A stretch of 64,000 nt of DNA from Adhaeribacter aerolatus (GTDB lineage: Bacteria; Bacteroidota; Bacteroidia; Cytophagales; Hymenobacteraceae), in contig NZ_BJYS01000001.1 of NCBI RefSeq assembly GCF_007991635.1, positions 416,626 to 480,625 of the forward strand. The letters run 5' to 3'. A model generated the notes under the pieces. It was given only the letters and a program-made list of their open reading frames with translations, was not told the origin of the DNA and did not search any database. This document shows, piece by piece, positions 24,023 to 33,590 of the stretch. How positions within the stretch are numbered: position 1 is the first letter of the stretch; every line of letters starts with the position of its first letter. The position numbers and the translations under genes were made by a program.

Positions 24023-25252
24023 ATGCGCGTTTTACATACGTCGGATTGGCATTTAGGAAAGAGGTTAGAACAATGTGAACGGACCGATGAGCATCAGCAT
24101 TTTCTGGACTGGCTCGTGCAAACCATTCAGGCGCAACAAGTTGAAGTTTTAGTAATTGCGGGGGATATTTTCGATACGGGCTCTCCGTCCAACACGGCTT
24201 TAAAACAATATTACGATTTTCTGTGGCGCCTGCGGAACTCCGGTTGCCGCGAAATAATTATTATAGGGGGTAACCACGACTCGGTTTCTACCCTGAATGC
24301 GCCCAAAGCCTTGCTCCGGTATTTTAACGTGCACGTAATAGGCGGCGCTACCGCCGATATTCGCGAAGAAATAATTCCGGTTGCCGATACGGCCGGTAAT
24401 ACCCGGCTGGTAGTTTGTGCCGTGCCATTTCTGCGCGATAAAGACATTCGGTTATCGGTACCCGGGGAAACGTACGAAGAACAGGAAGTTCGCCTGAAGC
24501 GCGGCATTTGCGCCCACTATGAGGAACTGGTGGAACACATAGAGCTTTACAAGCAACAAGGAATACCGGTAATGGCCATGGGTCATTTATTTGCCGCCGG
24601 CAGTTCCGCTTCCGACAGCGAAAAAGAAATTCACGTGGGCAACCTGGGCCAGATTTGCGGCGATCAGTTTCCGGCAGCGTTTGATTATGTAGCTTTGGGC
24701 CATTTACACCGGCCCCAAAAAGTAAACGGGTTTCAACACATCCGTTATTCCGGCTCTCCTATTCCGCTTAGTTTTAGCGAAGTAGAAGACAAAAAAATAA
24801 TTATTATCCTCGATTTTGCCGACGGCCAGCTTACCCGCCTCGAAGAAGTACAGGTGCCCGTTTGCCGGAAGCTGGTGCGCTTTCGTGGTGATTTAGATAA
24901 AATCAGGCGACATATTACCACTTTCGACAACAGCGATTACCCCTACCCGGCCTGGGTGGAAATACAGGTGGAAACCGAAAATTTTATTCACGACCTAGAT
25001 AGTCAGTTGCAGGATTTTCTGGGCGGAAAGAACCATTTGCAGTTCTTTACGCGACAGGTACGATTAGCCCCGGCGCAAGCCCTGGAAACAACCCTGCCGG
25101 AAATGCAGCAATTACACGAACTGCAGCCCAAAGATGTTTTCCGGAAAAAATGCGAAACGGCTTTCCCGGCCGCTGACGAAAATGCTTTTAGTGATTTACT
25201 CAGCACCTTCGACGAGTTACTCGAATTAATGCATCAGCAGGAATCTAAATAA
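24023..25252 (+). CDS. sbcD: Exonuclease subunit SbcD
   Basis: SbcD is the Mre11-type nuclease of the SbcCD complex, which cleaves DNA hairpins and protein-blocked ends. The phosphodiesterase motifs are in order: HTSDWHLGK (5-13), AGDIFDTGSPSN, GGNHDS, MGHLF and LGHLHRPQ, followed by a capping domain. Length of 409 residues is normal. An unusually strong Shine-Dalgarno AGGAGGAGG lies about 7 bases before the ATG, rare in this phylum. sbcC follows after about 120 bases and is the obligatory partner. Confidence 0.96.
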   Translation: MRVLHTSDWHLGKRLEQCERTDEHQHFLDWLVQTIQAQQVEVLVIAGDIFDTGSPSNTALKQYYDFLWRLRNSGCREIIIIGGNHDSVSTLNAPKALLRYFNVHVIGGATADIREEIIPVADTAGNTRLVVCAVPFLRDKDIRLSVPGETYEEQEVRLKRGICAHYEELVEHIELYKQQGIPVMAMGHLFAAGSSASDSEKEIHVGNLGQICGDQFPAAFDYVALGHLHRPQKVNGFQHIRYSGSPIPLSFSEVEDKKIIIILDFADGQLTRLEEVQVPVCRKLVRFRGDLDKIRRHITTFDNSDYPYPAWVEIQVETENFIHDLDSQLQDFLGGKNHLQFFTRQVRLAPAQALETTLPEMQQLHELQPKDVFRKKCETAFPAADENAFSDLLSTFDELLELMHQQESK

Positions 25253-25371
25253 AGAGGTTATCCAAGCTCTGAAACTATGCCTGCCAAGCGGGGAACCTTT
25301 CAAATTTTTGCTTAATAGCCCTTTATCTGCTTATTAGTTTTTGCTGACGATTTATTTAGCCTTATTATTAA

Positions 25372-28300
25372 ATGAAAATATTAGGTATCCGGTTTCAGAA
25401 TCTGAACTCCCTGAAAGGGGTACACGAAATCTGTTTTAACCAAAGCCCTTTAGCTGAAGCGGGTTTATTTGCTATTACGGGCCCTACCGGCGCCGGCAAA
25501 ACCACTATTCTGGATGCCATAACCGTGGCCCTGTACGGCAAAGTGCACCGCCACGACCGCGATGCCTTCGAAATCATGACCCGCCATACCTCAGAGTGTT
25601 ATTCGGAGGTTGAATTTGAGGTAAAAGAAAAAGCTTACCGCGCTAAGTGGTTATTGCGGCGCAGCCGGGGCAAAACTGATGGCAAACTGCAGGATGTAAA
25701 AATGGAGTTGAGCGAGGTCGCCACCGGTAAAATACTGGAATCGAAGCTGACCGAAACCAAAAACCGCATTATAGAAATAACCGGGCTGGATTACAGCCAG
25801 TTTCTGCGCTCAGTTATGCTCTCGCAAGGCGATTTTACCCGTTTCCTGAAAGCCAGCGAAAGCGAACGCAGCGAATTACTCGAAAAAATAACTGATACCG
25901 GCATTTATTCCGAAATATCGGTCTGGGCTTTTGAGAAAGCTAAAACCGAGAAAAAGGAACTGGAAAACCTGCGGCAGAGACTGAAGGATGTGGTTTTATT
26001 AACCACCGAAGAAGAAACGCATTACCAGGATCAGCTGCGAGAACTTCACCACCAGGAAAAAGCGCTGCGCCAGATTAAATATACCATTGATAACCAGGTA
26101 AACTGGCTGCAAAACATACAAAAACTGGAACTCCAAAAACAGGAAGTTACCAGCCATTTAACTGAGCAACAGGCCCTGCGCGAGCGCCAGCAACCCCAGT
26201 TTCGGCGGCTCCAACAGCACCAGCAAGCCCTGGTTTATAAGCCGGCACTGGCCCAGTTAGAAACAACCCATAACTATTATAAAAATATTACCCAAACCCT
26301 CGAAAGCTTAAACCAGCAATTACCGGCCCTACAAGCCGAAGCCCGGGAAGCAGCCCAAGGATTAAAGCAAGCCGAAGAAAATGCGACCACGGCCACCGCT
26401 AATCTGCAACAGGCGCAGCCAATTCTGGAAAAGGTAATTCAACTGGATGCCACTATTAAGCACCAGCGGGAAGCTTACGAACAGGCCTTAACAGCGTATA
26501 ATCACTTAAGTACCGAAGTTAATACGGCTACTGAACAAACTGCTAAAAAGCAAGCCGATCTAAATAAACTAAACGGGCAAATTCTGGACTTGCAGCATTG
26601 GTTGGGTGAACACGAAGGCGAAGCCTGTCTGGAGCGCGAAATAGATAATTTCCGGCGATTTATCCAGGATTTACAAGATGTTTACCAGGATATTCGGAAA
26701 AAAGAGCTCGAAAAAGCAAAGCTGGAAAAACAAAACCAGGACGAGGAAAGAAACCTGACCGCTATTCAGGAAAATATTACCCGCTACCAGCAAACCGTTG
26801 CCGAAATCGAAACAACCCGTCAGCAGTTGCAGTCGCAGTTAAAAAAAATATTAGCCGGTAAAACCCTGGAGGCGTTGGAAGCTATAGCCAGTAGTTTACC
26901 CGCCCTGATTAGCCTTTGCGAGCAGCAAGCCCAATTAGCCGACCAATTTGCCCAGTTGCAAACCCGCGAAGCGGAAGTAACTAAACTAGTTGCGCAAAAT
27001 GGCCTAACGCTGAAAAATGCCCGCGCCGAACTCCTGCATTACCAAACGCAACAGGCGGAAGCAGAGACCCATTTAAAAGATTTACAAGCGCTGGTAGAAC
27101 TGGAAATCCGGATTCAGAAGTACGAAAAAGACCGTGAGTTATTGAAATCCGGCGAAGCCTGCCCTTTATGCGGCTCCGACCAGCACCCTTTTGTGCAGCA
27201 CCAATACCAAACCCGGTTAAGCGAAGCTGAAGAAAAACGCAATGCCTACCAGCAATATGTAACCGACTTTACGGCCCAGGTAAATCGCCAAACAACTCAT
27301 ATTACCACCCTGGAAACGCGAATAGCTGCTGATACGGAGCAAGTAAAAGGTTTAAAAAATGAGATAAATAGCATTTTACAAAAGTTTGAGCAGCATAACA
27401 AGCTTCTGCCCAAGCCTTTGGAAATCGGTAATTTAAGTTTAATCTGGCGGGTTTGCCAAAGCAAGCAGCAAGATTACGAAAAATGCCGCAGTACCATCGG
27501 GCAGATAAGGGAATTTGAAACCCAATTAAAAACGCTGGATCAGAAAATGGTGCAAAGCCGGGAAGCAGCATTCCGGGCCGAAAACGAATCTGGCCAGCTG
27601 GCCGAAAAGAGGAGAGGTACCCAGAGTTTAATCCGCCGAATAGCGGATGAACTGATTGACCTCCGAGACCAGGAAAAGCATTTTACCGCCGATGCGGGTT
27701 CTTTTCTCTCGGCGTTTAATTTAACTTTCGATTATCAGCACCGCGAACTTCTGGAAAAGGAGTTAGCGGCCCGGGCCGCTGCCTATATTAAAAACAATAA
27801 TTTACTCCGCGATCTGCAGCTTACGCAAAAGCAAACCGAAACCGATTTGCATAAAACACTCGAAATATTAACCGAGAAGAAAAATATCTTAGTTGCCCAA
27901 CAGAAGGAACTGGCAAACCAACTAACAGCGCTGCAGAATGTAGAAGCCGAACGAAAATCTTTATTTAACGATAAACAACCGGCCGCCGAACGCGAACGGC
28001 TGCAACAGAATGTTGACCAGCATACGGCCCTGGTAAATACCTTGCGTGTAACTTTAAACCAGAAGCAGGAAGCCTTAAACCTGAACCAGAAACAGCAAGC
28101 AGAACGCCAACAAGAACAAGCGCACCTGCAAGCCGAATTTGACCAGCTTACCCGGAATCTAACTGCCCAAATTCAGGCCAAAGGCATTAGTTCCGTCGAG
28201 GCTTTGGTAGAACTGTTTTTATCCGAAGAAGAAGCACAGCAGATTGCCACGTACCAGCAGCAACTGGAAAATAGCCTGGCTTCGGCAGCGCAATTATTAC

Positions 28301-29040
28301 AGCATACCGAAATAAATTTACATAAAGAAACTGCCCGAGCCTTAACCACCGAAAACGAAGAAACCTTAACGGCCCAAATACAAAATATAGAGCGCGAAAT
28401 AACCCAGCACAACCGCGAAATAGGTCGTTTAGAAGAACTCCTGAAGAAAGATGCGGAGCTAAAAGAACGGCATCAGGCGCTGGCCCGGCAAATTGAAATT
28501 CAGCAAAAAGAATATTTGCGCTGGGATAAACTGGCTACCTTAATTGGATCGGCCGATGGGAAAAAATTCAGCAAGTTTGCCCAAGGGCTTACTTTGGCCC
28601 GTTTGGTTATGCTGGCCAACCGGCACCTGCTAAAAATAAACCAGCGCTACCGTATTCTGAAAAACCCTGAACAGGACCTGGACCTCCAAATTATAGATAC
28701 TTACCAGGCCGATGCTGTCCGGCCGATGACGACTTTATCGGGCGGCGAAAGCTTTCTGGTAAGCCTCGCGCTGGCGCTAGGCTTATCAGATTTGGCCGGC
28801 CGGCAGGCCCAGATCGGCTCTTTGTTTATCGATGAAGGCTTCGGCACGTTGGATGCCGAGACCTTGGATACCGCTATTACATCGCTCGAAAACCTGCAGG
28901 CCAGCGGCAAAATGATTGGTATTATTTCGCACGTAGAGGCGCTAAAAGAACGCATCAGCACCCAGATTCAGGTAATTAAAATGACGGGCGGCACCAGCAA
29001 ACTGCAAATTATAGGGCACGCGGCGGATGCTTACAACTAA
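25372..29040 (+). CDS. sbcC: Exonuclease subunit SbcC
   Basis: SbcC is the Rad50-type SMC-like ATPase of the SbcCD nuclease. The 1222-residue protein has Walker A GPTGAGKTT (Lys43), Q-loop region RSVMLSQGDF, and two very long Gln/Glu/Lys-rich coiled coils. The zinc hook is Cys597-Pro-Leu-Cys600 at the apex. The C-terminal ATPase lobe carries the ABC signature LSGGES (Gly1124-Gly1125) and Walker B LFIDEGFG (Asp1154-Glu1155). Every functional element is intact. It pairs with sbcD immediately upstream. Confidence 0.96.
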   Translation: MKILGIRFQNLNSLKGVHEICFNQSPLAEAGLFAITGPTGAGKTTILDAITVALYGKVHRHDRDAFEIMTRHTSECYSEVEFEVKEKAYRAKWLLRRSRGKTDGKLQDVKMELSEVATGKILESKLTETKNRIIEITGLDYSQFLRSVMLSQGDFTRFLKASESERSELLEKITDTGIYSEISVWAFEKAKTEKKELENLRQRLKDVVLLTTEEETHYQDQLRELHHQEKALRQIKYTIDNQVNWLQNIQKLELQKQEVTSHLTEQQALRERQQPQFRRLQQHQQALVYKPALAQLETTHNYYKNITQTLESLNQQLPALQAEAREAAQGLKQAEENATTATANLQQAQPILEKVIQLDATIKHQREAYEQALTAYNHLSTEVNTATEQTAKKQADLNKLNGQILDLQHWLGEHEGEACLEREIDNFRRFIQDLQDVYQDIRKKELEKAKLEKQNQDEERNLTAIQENITRYQQTVAEIETTRQQLQSQLKKILAGKTLEALEAIASSLPALISLCEQQAQLADQFAQLQTREAEVTKLVAQNGLTLKNARAELLHYQTQQAEAETHLKDLQALVELEIRIQKYEKDRELLKSGEACPLCGSDQHPFVQHQYQTRLSEAEEKRNAYQQYVTDFTAQVNRQTTHITTLETRIAADTEQVKGLKNEINSILQKFEQHNKLLPKPLEIGNLSLIWRVCQSKQQDYEKCRSTIGQIREFETQLKTLDQKMVQSREAAFRAENESGQLAEKRRGTQSLIRRIADELIDLRDQEKHFTADAGSFLSAFNLTFDYQHRELLEKELAARAAAYIKNNNLLRDLQLTQKQTETDLHKTLEILTEKKNILVAQQKELANQLTALQNVEAERKSLFNDKQPAAERERLQQNVDQHTALVNTLRVTLNQKQEALNLNQKQQAERQQEQAHLQAEFDQLTRNLTAQIQAKGISSVEALVELFLSEEEAQQIATYQQQLENSLASAAQLLQHTEINLHKETARALTTENEETLTAQIQNIEREITQHNREIGRLEELLKKDAELKERHQALARQIEIQQKEYLRWDKLATLIGSADGKKFSKFAQGLTLARLVMLANRHLLKINQRYRILKNPEQDLDLQIIDTYQADAVRPMTTLSGGESFLVSLALALGLSDLAGRQAQIGSLFIDEGFGTLDAETLDTAITSLENLQASGKMIGIISHVEALKERISTQIQVIKMTGGTSKLQIIGHAADAYN

Positions 29041-29052
29041 AAAATAGTTTAG

Positions 29053-29496
29053 TTAATCTTTCAGAAGGAGTTCCATTTGGTAAAGGTCGAAGCCTGGTGC
29101 CCAGAAATCTTTTTGGGTTGTTTCTAATTTAAAACCCATTTTCTGGTAAAACAAATAAACTAATTGGGTGGTCCGTACACAAACCAGGTTAATAGCCGGG
29201 TTTTTCTGGAGTAAATTAATCCGGTACTGCGTGAGTTGTTTCCCGATTCCCTGCCCTTGAAAACATGGATGAATAATATCCCAAGATAGGCGGGCTTCTT
29301 GTTTATTGTGAAAATAGTTTATACCGCCCGAGCCAACAATTTCTCCGTTGATTTCTACTACAAAATAATCTTCCCGGTGATGGTCGAGGTAATAAATAAA
29401 ATCGGCTTCTTCTGACGGTGCAAAATATTGCGGCGAATTTAGCTGGAGCAGGTTTAATAGTCCGTTTTTGTCTTTTACAGAATATTCCCGAATCAT
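29053..29496 (-). CDS. GNAT-family N-acetyltransferase
   Basis: The 147-residue protein shows the GNAT fold: VVEINGEIVGSGGINYF strand, the acetyl-CoA pyrophosphate-binding motif PCFQGQGIGKQL (Q/R-x-x-G-x-G), and a C-terminal LFYQKMGFKLE segment. The donor should be acetyl-CoA; the acceptor cannot be told from sequence. It is a single leftward gene convergent with sbcC, only 12 bases from its stop. Confidence 0.9.
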   Translation of the reverse strand: MIREYSVKDKNGLLNLLQLNSPQYFAPSEEADFIYYLDHHREDYFVVEINGEIVGSGGINYFHNKQEARLSWDIIHPCFQGQGIGKQLTQYRINLLQKNPAINLVCVRTTQLVYLFYQKMGFKLETTQKDFWAPGFDLYQMELLLKD

Positions 29497-29663
29497 ACAT
29501 TGGTTTTACAGAGGCTGGCAATCAATATTAAACTTATAATAACTGCTATTAACCCAAGCTTCTAAAGAATTGGAGCTGCCTATTAATTACTGACGTTACG
29601 CAAAATATTCTTCTAAATAATCTATGGGGATAAGGAGCCCAGTGCAATCAACTGATACTTACC

Positions 29664-30497
29664 TTACGGCTCGTGAATAATGAGCATGGGAAGCTTGCTT
29701 TGGTAAGTGAGTTGCTCGGAAAAGCTTTGGCTAAATAAATTATGGAAGAATCCGCGTCTTTTCTTCAGAATAGCCAATAAATCGGCGTTTTTCTCAGCCA
29801 GATATTTTTTCATACCTTCTACTTCATCCGGGTGAATTACCTCATGAAATTCCAACGCAAAATCGGGCAATTCTTGTCTCAGGCGCTCCCGGAAACGGTT
29901 GGCTTTAGATTGCTCGCTGGCTTCTGCGCTTACGTGCACAATCTCGACCTTTGCCCCAAATAGATGGGCAAATTGCAGCACCTGCTGCAAGGCAAAGCTA
30001 TCTTCCTTTTCGTAGTTGGAGGCATATACCATACGCTGAAAAGGAGCCGGGAGTGCTTTAAGCGGCACAGTAAGGACCGGACATTTTACCCGCTCAATTA
30101 CCGCAGCAGTGTTACTGCCCACCAATATTTCTTCCAGGGTATTGCCGCCGCCCGTCGAGCCAATTACCACCATATCGTAACCCTGCGTTTCGGTCAGGCG
30201 TTTTACTTCATCGCCCAGCAACGATTCCTTTACCAGATAATCTATTTGCAGGTGTTCGGCCCGATGCTTTTCGCTTAAATAATGGCTCAGGGCATGTAGC
30301 TTCTCCTGGGCGTGCCGCCGCTGCTCGCTCAACACTTCAGAAGCCACCATCGCCGTTTCGGTGGTATCCAGAATGGGCAGGTGCAGCACGTGTAAAAGCG
30401 TAATAGAGGCCCCTACACGGCCGGCAATAATAGCGGCAAACTCAACGGCATTGGTAGCCGCTTTCGAAAAATCAGTTGGGCAGATTATTTTTTTCAT
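29664..30497 (-). CDS. Universal stress protein, UspA family, tandem domains
   Basis: The 277-residue protein begins MKKIICPTDFSKAATNAVEF, a canonical Usp N-terminus. Domain 1 (about 1-150) keeps the ATP-binding-type loop IGSTGGGNTLEEILVGSNTAAV followed by CPVLTVP. Domain 2 (about 155-277) starts RMVYASNYEKEDSFA, has a degraded loop and ends KLPMLIIHEP. It is a second Usp gene in the window, more complete than the one at 15458. A TAAATTTG -7 box lies about 26 bases upstream. Confidence 0.92.
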   Translation of the reverse strand: MKKIICPTDFSKAATNAVEFAAIIAGRVGASITLLHVLHLPILDTTETAMVASEVLSEQRRHAQEKLHALSHYLSEKHRAEHLQIDYLVKESLLGDEVKRLTETQGYDMVVIGSTGGGNTLEEILVGSNTAAVIERVKCPVLTVPLKALPAPFQRMVYASNYEKEDSFALQQVLQFAHLFGAKVEIVHVSAEASEQSKANRFRERLRQELPDFALEFHEVIHPDEVEGMKKYLAEKNADLLAILKKRRGFFHNLFSQSFSEQLTYQSKLPMLIIHEP

Positions 30498-30522
30498 AGC
30501 TACGGGGCTTAGGTACGAAAGC

Positions 30523-30530
30523 CAAATTTA
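30523..30530 (-). promoter_or_regulatory. -7 box of the second universal stress protein gene
   Basis: Read leftward the sequence is TAAATTTG, a match to TAnnTTTG about 26 bases before the ATG. The -33 region is not convincing. Confidence 0.5.
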
Positions 30531-30588
30531 CACCTGGTTCTGCTATAAATATACGCAGGGATATGAAGTTTATGTTAAATTTTAATAA

Positions 30589-31659
30589 TCACCTGGGTCG
30601 AAACATTTGTTGATTCAGCATTTTTACTTTCTCCCAGGACCAATTTTTTTCGGGTTGAATATTTTTATAAGCGGTTCTAAAGTAAGCTAATATCTTGTTT
30701 TTAAAAACAGGAGCCGATAAGCTGGAGGCATAAATAGGCCGCTCTGTGGGGTTAGCATACCGCTCGGCTTTGTTTAACGTTGTACCGGCTAATCGCAAAA
30801 TCGGTCCTGTATCGGTTATGTTTTCGGTCGTCCAGGTTAGGCCGGTCGTTTCAGCATTATTCAACTCGATTACCAGCGGCGCCAGCGAAAGTCGCGGTAA
30901 AGTAGGCCGCGAATGAATATCGACCCAGGTCGTATATTTATATTCCAGTTCGTAGCGGTTATTCTGGTACTGGGCCAAAACAATATCGTACCCGCTAGTA
31001 ACGCTAAAAAGCGCGTAATAATGCACCGGCTCCGGTGTTTGCACGCAAACCAAGCCAATTTCCGGATATTTTTCGACGGTGGTAGCTGAACTATGGATGC
31101 GGGCATAATCCCGCATAACCTGGTTGTACTCGGGGTCCCAAACTGCCTGTTCCGTTTCGGGTTGCAACAATATTTTTTCGAACTCCCGCAGGAAAAAATC
31201 AAACTTGGGTACCGAGGCAATTACTTCGTTTTCCGCTGTCTCGTCAGCGCCAAAAGGCCGGTAAAAAAGTTCTTTCTCTTTAGCGTTAATCCAACAAACC
31301 AATTGCAACGCGTGCCCGGCACCCGTATTAGCTAAGTTTAACTCCCGGAAATCGCCAATTAAAGCAGCTTGCCGCAATATTGCTTCGTAAGCCAAAGCTA
31401 ATTCGGGGTTTAGTAAGGCCCATACGCCCACAAAGCCATCAATATCAAAATGATTAGCGGTTACAAATTCATAATCCAGGTTCAGTTTAGGCGCGTGGAG
31501 GGCGTTAAAAACAATATCGGCGCTGGTATCGCCAGCCAGGCCATCCGGAACAGGTGCGCCCCGCCAGTGCGATAACACTAATCCGTTGGGATGCAGGCTA
31601 TCTACCACAATGGCTTTATGGTGCTTAACCTGGGTAAAAGGAAGAAAAGTACGATGCAT
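30589..31659 (-). CDS. Conserved hypothetical protein, 356 residues
   Basis: The protein starts MHRTFLPFTQVKHHKAIVVD, has no signal peptide or membrane segment, and is acidic to neutral with well-spaced aromatic residues. Notable segments are VLSHWRGAPVP, NHFDIDGFVGVWALLNPELAL and a C-terminal GPILRLAGTTLNKAERYANP. The DxDGxxG-like motif with nearby His could be a metal or phosphate site, but I do not recognise the family. It is a single leftward gene. Intact length and ordinary composition support a real gene. Confidence 0.8.
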   Translation of the reverse strand: MHRTFLPFTQVKHHKAIVVDSLHPNGLVLSHWRGAPVPDGLAGDTSADIVFNALHAPKLNLDYEFVTANHFDIDGFVGVWALLNPELALAYEAILRQAALIGDFRELNLANTGAGHALQLVCWINAKEKELFYRPFGADETAENEVIASVPKFDFFLREFEKILLQPETEQAVWDPEYNQVMRDYARIHSSATTVEKYPEIGLVCVQTPEPVHYYALFSVTSGYDIVLAQYQNNRYELEYKYTTWVDIHSRPTLPRLSLAPLVIELNNAETTGLTWTTENITDTGPILRLAGTTLNKAERYANPTERPIYASSLSAPVFKNKILAYFRTAYKNIQPEKNWSWEKVKMLNQQMFRPR

Positions 31660-31810
31660 ACTATTTAGGCCCGAAGCAGTAATTAGTGATAAGTGATAAG
31701 TTTTAAGTAAACCTGTATTGGTTTTAAATTGATCGCTGATAAGTACTTTAACTTATTGGGTAACGGCTCAAAGGTATGAAAGGCATTTAGAAAAAGAGAT
31801 TTAAAGAAGA

Positions 31811-32104
31811 TTAATGACGTTTGCCGCGGCGGTTTTTGAGTACATCTACATTCTTATTCCGGATCCAGCGGAGGTATTTTTGCAACGGTTCAGCTTCCTG
31901 CAGGGCGCTAATGCTCCGGAAACCTCGGGCCAGTTCCTGGTTGGTAAAGTTCAGGTGAATAGTGCTGTGGCAGGGCTGGCATAAATTTACGGTTTCGGTG
32001 TGTTTGCCTCCCTCCTGCTTGGGTAGTAAGTGATGCCTCGTTACAAAACTTACGTCGCGGTTACAGAGCCCGCATCTGGCCATTTCTTTCTCTTTCTTTC
32101 CCAT
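31811..32104 (-). CDS. HNH-type nuclease domain protein
   Basis: The 97-residue protein has a zinc-binding CGLC pair, the HHLLPKQEGGKH segment with the two His of the HNH core, Asn in VNLCQPCH, and the closing CQPCHSTIH. This is the ordered C-x2-C / HH / N / C-x2-C-H pattern of small HNH endonucleases. A basic tail (KNRRGKRH) may bind DNA or RNA. Start may be Met1 or Met8. No methylase, toxin or phage gene is adjacent, so its role (repair, restriction remnant or other) is undetermined. Confidence 0.83.
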   Translation of the reverse strand: MGKKEKEMARCGLCNRDVSFVTRHHLLPKQEGGKHTETVNLCQPCHSTIHLNFTNQELARGFRSISALQEAEPLQKYLRWIRNKNVDVLKNRRGKRH

Positions 32105-32198
32105 CTTGGTTAAAACTTAAAAAACAGATTGTGGTTATAGTAAAAAACAAAACACCATCACCGCGGCTGTGTTTGCCGTATACCGCTTAATTTATACG

Positions 32199-32206
32199 TA
32201 GCTTTG
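32199..32206 (+). promoter_or_regulatory. Promoter of the MFS transporter gene
   Basis: TAGCTTTG matches the -7 consensus and TTTG at 32172-32175 could be the -33 element with a slightly long spacer. The ATG follows at 32253. Confidence 0.55.
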
Positions 32207-32252
32207 CCGGCTGTTATGGCCTACTAATAAAAAACGCTTTAAGTAATAAAAT

Positions 32253-33503
32253 ATGTCTACTGTTAATGAGCACTTGCCTTTACAGCACAATGGCGAGAAT
32301 GCTATTGTACCAAAAAAAGTAATCCGGGAAGGCTGGTTATTGTTCATTCTGGCAGCCATCCAGTTTACCCACATCATGGATTTTGTGATTATGATGCCGC
32401 TGGGCCCGCAACTGATGCGGGTTTTTAGTATTTCGCCCAAAGAATTCGGCTTCCTGGTTTCGGCCTACACGTTTAGCGCCGCTGTTTCAGGGTTCATTAG
32501 TACGTTATTTATCGATAAATTCGACCGTAAGAATGCTTTACTGGGCTTATACCTTGGGTTTATAATAGGCACGTTTTGCTGCGCTATTGCGCCTAATTAC
32601 GGCCTTTTACTTTTGGCACGTATCTTGGCGGGGGCTTTTGGCGGGGTAATTGGGGCTTTGGTTTTTGCTATTATCGGCGATGCCATTCCGGAAAACCGCC
32701 GGGGCGCGGCCACGGGTAAAGTGATGGCCGCTTTTTCGGTGGCTTCTATTGCGGGCATTCCGGTGGGTTTGTACCTGGCCAGCCGGCTCAATTGGCACGC
32801 GCCTTTCTTTCTGCTTACCGGCTTAAGTGTTCTGGTTTTAATTATTGCTTTCCTGGTTTTACCGGCAATGCGGGGCCATTTAACCAATGCGGTTAAAACC
32901 AAACCGTTAGCGGTTGTCGGCGAAATTCTGCAGAATAAAAATTTGCTGTGGGCGCTTTCTTTAATGGTAATGCTAACCTTGGCCGGCTTTACGGTGGTAC
33001 CTTTTATCAGTCCGTATCTGGTTTCAAATGTGGGCTTTGCCGAGGGCGACCTGGCTTATATGTATATGTTTGGCGGACTAGCCTCGGTGATAACCTCGCA
33101 GATAGCAGGTCGCCTGGCCGATAAATTTGGGAAGCAGCGCGTGTTTATTTACATGGCCATTTTTTCTATTATCCCTATTTTACTGTTAACCAATCTGCAG
33201 CCGGCGCCTCACTTTTTGGTATTGCTGGTTACTACTACTTTCTTTATTGGGTTTGGAGCCCGTTTTGTGCCAGCGGTTACACTTATTACTTCGAGTGTGG
33301 CGCCCAAGCTGCGCGGCAGTTTTATGAGCTTTAATTCCTCTATTCAGCAATTGGCTTCCGGGGCTTCAGCTTTTTTATCAGGGTTAATTATTCAGAAAAC
33401 CACGGCCGGCCCCCTACTGCATTTCAATACCATTGGCATTATCGCTTCGGTAGCTACCCTGCTGTGTATTTTTATTATCCGGCAGTTAAAAGTAGTAAGT
33501 TGA
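32253..33503 (+). CDS. MFS transporter, drug/sugar efflux type
   Basis: The 416-residue integral membrane protein has about 12 predicted transmembrane helices in two halves, separated by a cytoplasmic stretch near residues 205-225. The loop DKFDRKNALLGLY between helices 2 and 3 and the PENRRGAATGKVMA segment are typical of the DHA1/AraJ-like branch of the major facilitator superfamily. It is predicted to export a small molecule by proton antiport; substrate cannot be assigned. Single gene with its own promoter and a strong bidirectional terminator. Confidence 0.92.
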   Translation: MSTVNEHLPLQHNGENAIVPKKVIREGWLLFILAAIQFTHIMDFVIMMPLGPQLMRVFSISPKEFGFLVSAYTFSAAVSGFISTLFIDKFDRKNALLGLYLGFIIGTFCCAIAPNYGLLLLARILAGAFGGVIGALVFAIIGDAIPENRRGAATGKVMAAFSVASIAGIPVGLYLASRLNWHAPFFLLTGLSVLVLIIAFLVLPAMRGHLTNAVKTKPLAVVGEILQNKNLLWALSLMVMLTLAGFTVVPFISPYLVSNVGFAEGDLAYMYMFGGLASVITSQIAGRLADKFGKQRVFIYMAIFSIIPILLLTNLQPAPHFLVLLVTTTFFIGFGARFVPAVTLITSSVAPKLRGSFMSFNSSIQQLASGASAFLSGLIIQKTTAGPLLHFNTIGIIASVATLLCIFIIRQLKVVS

Positions 33504-33534
33504 TGTAATTGTTTTTGTTTTTAGCTCACTGCGT

Positions 33535-33572
33535 AAAAAAGAGCGGCTGCCCTAAAGCAGCCGCTCTTTTTT
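33535..33572. terminator. Bidirectional terminator between convergent genes
   Basis: AAAAAAGAGCGGCTGC and GCAGCCGCTCTTTTTT form a perfect 16-bp hairpin with a 6-base loop. It serves the MFS gene and the leftward lipoprotein hydrolase gene. Confidence 0.94.
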
Positions 33573-33590
33573 ATGCAGTGAAATTATTAG

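Noticed and set aside
31811..32104. HNH protein as part of a restriction or phage-defence system
   Set aside because: No methylase, nuclease partner, toxin-antitoxin or phage gene is nearby.
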